Source: Variovorax fucosicus (GTDB lineage: Bacteria > Pseudomonadota > Gammaproteobacteria > Burkholderiales > Burkholderiaceae_C). Taken from it: a stretch of DNA of 64,000 nucleotides. The DNA is taken from contig NZ_JASZYU010000001.1 of the NCBI RefSeq assembly GCF_030316825.1, positions 930,001 to 994,000 of the forward strand, given 5' to 3'. The notes beneath the pieces are model-generated. The model searched no databases. It was not told the DNA's origin and saw nothing but the letters and a program-made list of their open reading frames with translations. The position numbers and the translations under genes were made by a program. Shown here piece after piece: positions 59,400-64,000 of this stretch (within the stretch, counting starts at the first letter, position 1; each line of letters begins with the position of its first letter).

Positions 59400-59777
59400 A
59401 TGTTCAGATTGACCCATTCGGCCCTCGCCCTTGTGTTGGCAGCGGGTGCCGTCACCACTGCTACCGCGGCCACGCCGCGCGGCGGTTCCGCCACATATCA
59501 ACAGGAACTCGCGGTCTGCGGCCATATCCAGCAGGATCGCGCCGCCTGTATCCGTGAGGCCGGCGCTGCGCGCCAGGCTGCCGCAACAGGCCAGTTGACC
59601 AGCGCGCCGGACTATCGGCAGAACGCGCTGGCCCGCTGCCAGTTGCAACCGGTCAGCGACCGCGGCGCGTGCGAGGCGCGCGTCATGGGCACCGGTGATA
59701 CCGGTATTCAGGGCAGCGTGCTGGGCGGTGGGCTGATCCGCGAAACGGTTACGCCGATTCCTGCGCCGCTGCAATAA
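59400..59777 (+). CDS. Small secreted protein, tandem paralogue 2
   Basis: A 125-residue protein with signal peptide ending near residue 23 (ATA). It shares with the preceding protein AVCGHIQ, AACIREAGAARQ, ARCQLQPVSDRGACEAR and GSVLGGGLIRETVTPIP. AGGAG lies before the ATG. It starts 31 bases after paralogue 1, so the pair arose by tandem duplication and is likely cotranscribed. Function unknown. Confidence 0.78.
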   Translation: MFRLTHSALALVLAAGAVTTATAATPRGGSATYQQELAVCGHIQQDRAACIREAGAARQAAATGQLTSAPDYRQNALARCQLQPVSDRGACEARVMGTGDTGIQGSVLGGGLIRETVTPIPAPLQ

Positions 59778-59803
59778 GAGCGGCGGTGTTGTGGGGGCTG
59801 GGG

Positions 59804-59848
59804 CTGTCACGGGACTGTCATAAAACTCCGGCGACTGCTAGCTATAGT
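59804..59848 (+). promoter_or_regulatory. Pho-box-like promoter upstream of the small gene at 59883
   Basis: CTGTCAC (59804-59810) and CTGTCAT (59815-59821) are direct 7-base repeats with a 4-base spacer, the layout and sequence of PhoB half-sites. A weak third half-site (CTCCGGC, 59826-59832) keeps the 11-base period. Ten bases further lies TATAGT (59843-59848) as -10. This is the geometry of PhoB-activated promoters, where the box replaces the -35. Confidence 0.6.
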
Positions 59849-59882
59849 TCTCGATTCATTTCGTCAATCGAGGTAACTCCCC

Positions 59883-60134
59883 ATGAACGCCATCAAGGCC
59901 GCACGTCGCTTCATCGAAGCGGATTCGGACAACGAATCCGCGAAGATCCTGGCCCGGCTGGTGTTGGCGCTGGAGTCGGAGCGCAGCTTCGAACTCGTGA
60001 CGCTCTACGGCCTCGACTACAAGAGCTTCCAGCTGGCCATCGAGATCCTGCAGGAATGGCGCCTGGATCGCTACTACGCAAGCAAGTCGAAGCTCTACGA
60101 CATCTCGCTGCAGGTGGACGAACTCGAAAGCTGA
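59883..60134 (+). CDS. Small conserved protein of unknown function
   Basis: An 83-residue, acidic, helical protein (MNAIKAARRFIEADSDNESAK start) without signal or membrane segment. SFELVTLYGLDYKSFQLAIEILQEWRLDRYY has a pattern of alternating hydrophobic residues. GAGG lies upstream of the ATG. I do not recognise a family. The Pho-box-like promoter upstream suggests a role in phosphate starvation, which is inference. The 111 bases after it show no gene. Confidence 0.7.
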   Translation: MNAIKAARRFIEADSDNESAKILARLVLALESERSFELVTLYGLDYKSFQLAIEILQEWRLDRYYASKSKLYDISLQVDELES

Positions 60135-60245
60135 TAGCGCAGTCGGGTTCGGCCACGGGTAGGCCGCTGGCTGGGGGACATTCGCGGAGCAGCGTGCCCC
60201 GCCGCCCTGAGCCCGCCCTGAACCCGCCCCGGAACGACGAAGGCG

Positions 60246-61178
60246 TTACCTACCCCAGCGCAACACCAACGGATCGAGCCGCCGCGCCGTCTCCAGCAGG
60301 CCGGCGCGCGTCTCCGGATGCATCGGCGGCAGCGGATGGCGCGGTGCCTCGCATGCAATCACGCCGCCCTCTTTCATCAGCGTCTTGGCGGCAAGCAACC
60401 CGGCCTGCCGATTTTCGTAGTTGATCAGCGGCAGCCACTGCTGATACAGCGCAAAGGCCTTGTCACGATCGCCCTGGCGGTGCGCTTCGATGATCGGGCG
60501 AATGCCGTCGGGGAAACCGCCACCGGTCATCGAGCCGGTCGCACCTGCATCGAGGTCAGGCATCAGCGTGATCGCCTCCTCGCCGTCCCACGGGCCTTCG
60601 ATGGCCTCTCCACCAAGCCGGATCAGTTCGCGCAACTTGGACGCCGCACCCGCCGTTTCGATCTTGAAGTACGCGACGTGTTCGATCTCGGTCGCCATGC
60701 GCGCCAGGAACGGCGCCGACAGCACCGTGCCTGCGGCCGGAGCGTCCTGGATCATGATCGGAATGTCGATCGCATCCGAAAGACGCGCGTAGAACTCCTC
60801 GATCTTCGGCTCGGGCACGCGGAAGGTCGCGCCGTGGTAGGGCGGCATCACCATCACCATCGCCGCGCCCATGTCCTGCGCACGGCGGCTGCGCGCGGCG
60901 CAGACGGTGGTTGAGAAGTGCGTGGTCGTCACGATCACTGGCACGCGCCCGGCCACATGTTCGAGCGCCATGCGGGTCAACACTTCGCGTTCGTCGTCGG
61001 ACAGCAGGAACTGCTCCGAGAAATTGGCAAGGATGCAGAGCCCGTCGGAGCCGGCATCGATCATGAAATCGATACAGCGCTTCTGGCTTTCGAGATCCAG
61101 CTCGCCCGATTCGGTGAAGATGGTCGGCACCACCGGAAAGATGCCGCGGTATCTGGGATTGGAAAGGCTGTGGTTCAT
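60246..61178 (-). CDS. L-2-keto-3-deoxyarabonate dehydratase (DHDPS family)
   Basis: A 310-residue dihydrodipicolinate-synthase superfamily enzyme. The Schiff-base lysine is Lys172 in YFKIET. NFSEQFLL and MIQDAPAAGT match the KDA dehydratase of the non-phosphorylative L-arabinose pathway, which makes 2-oxoglutarate semialdehyde from 2-keto-3-deoxyarabonate. The neighbouring arabinonate dehydratase at 61306 supports the assignment. A hairpin repeat separates the two. Confidence 0.88.
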   Translation of the reverse strand: MNHSLSNPRYRGIFPVVPTIFTESGELDLESQKRCIDFMIDAGSDGLCILANFSEQFLLSDDEREVLTRMALEHVAGRVPVIVTTTHFSTTVCAARSRRAQDMGAAMVMVMPPYHGATFRVPEPKIEEFYARLSDAIDIPIMIQDAPAAGTVLSAPFLARMATEIEHVAYFKIETAGAASKLRELIRLGGEAIEGPWDGEEAITLMPDLDAGATGSMTGGGFPDGIRPIIEAHRQGDRDKAFALYQQWLPLINYENRQAGLLAAKTLMKEGGVIACEAPRHPLPPMHPETRAGLLETARRLDPLVLRWGR

Positions 61179-61234
61179 GGTTGGGCAGTGCTTTTAAATG
61201 GGGGCTTTTCAAGAACACCGCGGAACCGGCTTAG

Positions 61235-61302
61235 CCGGGCCGCAGGTGTTGCCCCCGGTAGGGGGTTGGCGAAGCGACACGAAGTGCGCGAAGCCTGGGG
61301 GC
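61235..61302 (-). repeat. Intergenic hairpin repeat, family 2, copy 2
   Basis: Shares CCGGGCCGCA, a C5/G5 hairpin (CCCCC at 61252-61256 with GGGGG at 61261-61265), ACACGAAGTGC and the terminal GGGGGC with copy 1 at 13391. Like copy 1 it sits between cotranscribed minus-strand genes, ending 4 bases before the stop of the upstream gene. Confidence 0.7.
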
Positions 61303-61305
61303 GAG

Positions 61306-63042
61306 CTAATGCGAATGGCGTGGAACGTCGGCGCCGCGGCAGCCGACGAGGAAGTCGAAGTCGCAGCCTTCGTCGGCCTGCAGCACATGCTCGACATACA
61401 GGCGCTGGTAGCCGCCGCGCTGCGGCGCAATCGTGGCTGCCACGGCGCGCAAACGCTCCGCGAGTTCGGCGTCGCTGATGTCCAGGTGCAGGCGCCCCGC
61501 TTCGCAGTCGAGCTCGATCCAGTCGCCATCGCGCACCGCTGCGAGCGGCCCGCCGTCCGCCGCCTCGGGCGCCACGTGCAGCACCACGGTGCCGTAGGCG
61601 GTGCCGCTCATGCGCGCGTCGGAAATGCGCACCATGTCCTTGATGCCCTGCCGCAGCAGCTTAGGCGGCAAGCCCATGTTGCCGACCTCGGCCATGCCGG
61701 GGTAGCCCTTGGGCCCGCAGTGCTTCATGACCAGCACCGAGTTCGCGTCGACGTCGAGGTTCTCGTCGACGATGCGTTCCTTGTAGTGCTCCAGGTTCTC
61801 GAACACGACCGCGCGGCCGCGGTGCTTGAGCAGTTCGGGCGACGCGGCCGAGGGCTTGAGCACCGCCCCGCGCGGCGACAGGTTGCCGCGCAGGATGCAG
61901 ATGCCGCCGTCCGCGATCAGCGGCTTGTCGAGCGGGCGGATCACCTCGTCGTTGTAGCTGGGCGCCTCGCGCACGTTGTCCCAGAGTGAGCGGCCATTGA
62001 CGGTGAGCGCATCCGGATGCGGCAGCAAGCCGTGCTCGCCAAGGCGGCGCAGCACCGCCGGCAGCCCGCCGGCGTAGTAGAACTCTTCCATCAGGAAGCG
62101 GCCTGAAGGCTGCAGGTCGACCAGCGTCGGTGTGCCGCGGCCGATGCGCGTCCAGTCCTCGAGTTCGAGCGGCACACCGATGCGGCCTGCAATCGCCTTC
62201 AGATGAATCACCGCATTGGTCGACCCGCCGATCGCGGCGTTGACGCGGATGGCGTTCTCGAAGGCTTCGCGCGTGAGCACCTTCGACAGCGTCAGCCCTT
62301 CGCGCACCATCTCGACCGCGCGCATGCCCGACATGTGGGCCAGCACATAGCGGCGCGCATCGACCGCGGGAATCGCTGCGTTGTGCGGCAGCGAGGTGCC
62401 GAGCGCCTCGGCCATGCAGGCCATGGTGGAGGCGGTGCCCATCGTGTTGCAGGTGCCGGCAGAGCGCGACATGCCGGCCTCGGCCGAAAGAAACTGGTGC
62501 ACGTCGATCTCGCCGGCCTTGAGCGACTCGTGCAGGCGCCACACGGCCGTGCCCGAGCCGATGTCCTTGCCGTCGAGCTTGCCGTTGAGCATCGGGCCGC
62601 CGGTGACGACGATGGCCGGCACGTCGCAGCTCGCCGCGCCCATCAGCAGCGCGGGCGTGGTCTTGTCGCAGCCAGTGAGCAGCACCACGCCGTCGATCGG
62701 GTTGCCGCGGATCGCCTCCTCCACATCCATGCTCGCGAGGTTGCGCGTGAGCATGGCGGTCGGCCGCAGGTTCGATTCGCCATTGGAAAACACCGGGAAT
62801 TCGACCGGGAAACCGCCCGCTTCGTAGATGCCGCGCTTGACGTGTTCGGCAATCTTGCGGAAGTGCGCGTTGCAGGGCGTCAACTCCGACCATGTGTTGC
62901 AGATGCCGATGACCGGGCGCCCGTCGAATTCGTGATCGGGAATGCCCTGGTTCTTCATCCAGCTGCGGTACATGAAGCCGTTCTTGTCGGCCGAGCCGAA
63001 CCATGCGGCCGAACGCAGTTTTTTGGGGGAGGTGTCCGTCAT
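61306..63042 (-). CDS. L-arabinonate dehydratase (IlvD/Edd family)
   Basis: A 578-residue iron-sulfur dehydratase of the IlvD/EDD group. Cluster cysteines are at 57 (SELTPCNAH), 125 (TGCDKTTPA) and 198 (GTCNTMGT), the arrangement known for arabinonate dehydratase with a [2Fe-2S] cluster. Mg-binding and substrate motifs such as GGSTNAVIH and DARMSGTAYG are present. It dehydrates L-arabinonate to 2-keto-3-deoxyarabonate. Length and neighbours fit. D-xylonate or L-fuconate as alternative substrates cannot be excluded from sequence alone. Confidence 0.88.
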   Translation of the reverse strand: MTDTSPKKLRSAAWFGSADKNGFMYRSWMKNQGIPDHEFDGRPVIGICNTWSELTPCNAHFRKIAEHVKRGIYEAGGFPVEFPVFSNGESNLRPTAMLTRNLASMDVEEAIRGNPIDGVVLLTGCDKTTPALLMGAASCDVPAIVVTGGPMLNGKLDGKDIGSGTAVWRLHESLKAGEIDVHQFLSAEAGMSRSAGTCNTMGTASTMACMAEALGTSLPHNAAIPAVDARRYVLAHMSGMRAVEMVREGLTLSKVLTREAFENAIRVNAAIGGSTNAVIHLKAIAGRIGVPLELEDWTRIGRGTPTLVDLQPSGRFLMEEFYYAGGLPAVLRRLGEHGLLPHPDALTVNGRSLWDNVREAPSYNDEVIRPLDKPLIADGGICILRGNLSPRGAVLKPSAASPELLKHRGRAVVFENLEHYKERIVDENLDVDANSVLVMKHCGPKGYPGMAEVGNMGLPPKLLRQGIKDMVRISDARMSGTAYGTVVLHVAPEAADGGPLAAVRDGDWIELDCEAGRLHLDISDAELAERLRAVAATIAPQRGGYQRLYVEHVLQADEGCDFDFLVGCRGADVPRHSH

Positions 63043-63066
63043 GCGGGAGTCCTGAGGGGAAAAGCG

Positions 63067-64000
63067 TCAGCGGCGCGGTGCGCGCGACGTGAAAAAGCGT
63101 TGCAGCAGGCAGAAGAAGAACAGCAGTGCACCGACGACGATGCGCGTCCACCACGAGCTCAGCGTGCCGTCAAAGGAAATCAGCGTCTGGATGATCCCGA
63201 GCATCAGCACGCCGAACAGCGTGCCCGCCACATAGCCCACGCCGCCGGTGAGCAGCGTGCCGCCGATCACCACCGCAGCGATGGCGTCGAGCTCGAGGCC
63301 CACCGCGTGCAGCCCGTAGCCCGAGAGCATGTAGAAGGTGAAGATCACGCCGGCCAGCGCGGAGCAGAAACCCGAGAGCGTGTAGACACCGATCAAGGTC
63401 GAGCGCACCGGCAAGCCCATCAGCATTGCCGAATGCTCGCTGCCGCCGATGGCGTAGACCGCGCGGCCGAACGGCGTGCAGTGCGCAATGAACACCGCCG
63501 CCAACACCACCACGATGGCGATCACCGCGCTGATCGAGAGCGAGGCCTCGCCCCAGACCGGAATGCGGATCTGCGACACCTCTGCGTAGAACTCGTTCGT
63601 GATGCTGACCGAGTCGATGCTGATGAGGTAGCAGAGCCCGCGCGCGAGGAACATTCCTGCAAGCGTCACGATGAAGGGCTGGAGCCGGAAGCGCTCGATC
63701 AAGAGGCCCATGAACGCGCCGAACACCGTTCCCATGAGCAGCACCAGGGGGATCACGATGGCCGGGCTCCAGCCATGCTTTTCGACCAGCGAAGCCGAGA
63801 CCATGGTAGTGAGCGCGATGACGGAGCCGACCGACAGGTCGATGCCGCCCGACAGGATGACGAAGGTCATGCCCACGGCCACGACGATCAGGAAGGCGTT
63901 GTCGATCAGCAGGTTCAGGAATACCTGCGCCGAGAAGAAGCCGTCGTAGAGCACCGAGCCCAACGTGCCCATCAGCACGAACAGCGAGATGGTGGCCGTC
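63067..64000 (-). CDS. Sugar ABC importer permease, YjfF-like (5' end outside window)
   Basis: At least 311 residues of a RbsC-family permease. GMTFVILSGGIDLSVGSVIAL, VGLELDAIAAVVIGGTLLTGG and SFDGTLSSWWTRIVVG match YjfF, the second permease of the galactofuranose/arabinofuranose importer Ytf. The frame stays open to the window edge, so the true start lies outside. GTG at 63978 is within it. It precedes the dehydratase by 24 bases and probably imports arabinose in its furanose form. Confidence 0.88.
   Translation of the reverse strand, partial: TATISLFVLMGTLGSVLYDGFFSAQVFLNLLIDNAFLIVVAVGMTFVILSGGIDLSVGSVIALTTMVSASLVEKHGWSPAIVIPLVLLMGTVFGAFMGLLIERFRLQPFIVTLAGMFLARGLCYLISIDSVSITNEFYAEVSQIRIPVWGEASLSISAVIAIVVVLAAVFIAHCTPFGRAVYAIGGSEHSAMLMGLPVRSTLIGVYTLSGFCSALAGVIFTFYMLSGYGLHAVGLELDAIAAVVIGGTLLTGGVGYVAGTLFGVLMLGIIQTLISFDGTLSSWWTRIVVGALLFFFCLLQRFFTSRAPRR

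Overview
The window is high-GC and gene-dense and looks like a chromosomal segment of a betaproteobacterium of the Comamonadaceae, most probably Variovorax or a close relative. The evidence is a Neisseria/Burkholderia-type trimeric porin, a Coq7 hydroxylase, a BPSS1780-type membrane protein, a paired cyanophycin synthetase locus with its own ABC transporter, and two intergenic palindromic repeat families that I associate with this family. The genus is an inference from gene content. There are no rRNA or tRNA genes, transposases or CRISPR arrays.

Layout. (1) 1-9823, minus strand: a ten-gene sugar or polyol operon, read from a split transketolase (two genes) through an FGGY kinase, a ribose-type ABC importer, a SorC-type regulator and two short-chain dehydrogenases to transaldolase (cut by the window edge). 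A palindrome overlaps its first ribosome binding site. (2) 10049-14476, minus: an AfuA/FbpA-type importer preceded by a terminator-like attenuator, divergent from zwf (14614-16089). (3) 16121-19801, minus: a translationally coupled cassette of VirB6-like channel protein, DUF4189 protein, lipoprotein and class 3 lipase. The lipase carries a C-terminal region resembling the secretion domain of antibacterial type IV effectors. (4) 19924-27800, minus: a BPSS1780-like membrane protein, then a complete Dpp/Opp-type peptide importer with an M20 hydrolase inside the operon. (5) 27861-32367: porin with terminator, coq7, an OsmC-like protein, a strong small RNA or attenuator candidate, and ilvA.

(6) 32374-44199: a type II secretion locus in the order gspC (antisense), gspG-H-I-J-K, gspL-M-N-D-E, an antisense BamE-like gene, gspF. 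(7) 44216-51039: a cytosolic 5'-nucleotidase, argG, an SbmA/YddA-type ABC protein, a monooxygenase-like protein, queC, a DUF2177 protein and an acyltransferase. (8) 51036-58721: the cyanophycin locus, with an ABC exporter and DUF1854 protein divergent from two synthetases. The first synthetase has lost the P-loop of its ligase domain. (9) 58967-60134: a tandem pair of small secreted proteins and a small protein with a Pho-box-like promoter. (10) 60246-64000, minus: non-phosphorylative L-arabinose catabolism (2-keto-3-deoxyarabonate dehydratase, arabinonate dehydratase, YjfF-like permease running off the edge).

The genome invests in uptake and oxidation of plant-derived sugars and peptides, storage of nitrogen as cyanophycin (argG lies 7 kb away) and protein secretion. 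The least ordinary parts are the VirB6/lipase cassette, the split-transketolase operon and the degenerate cyanophycin synthetase.
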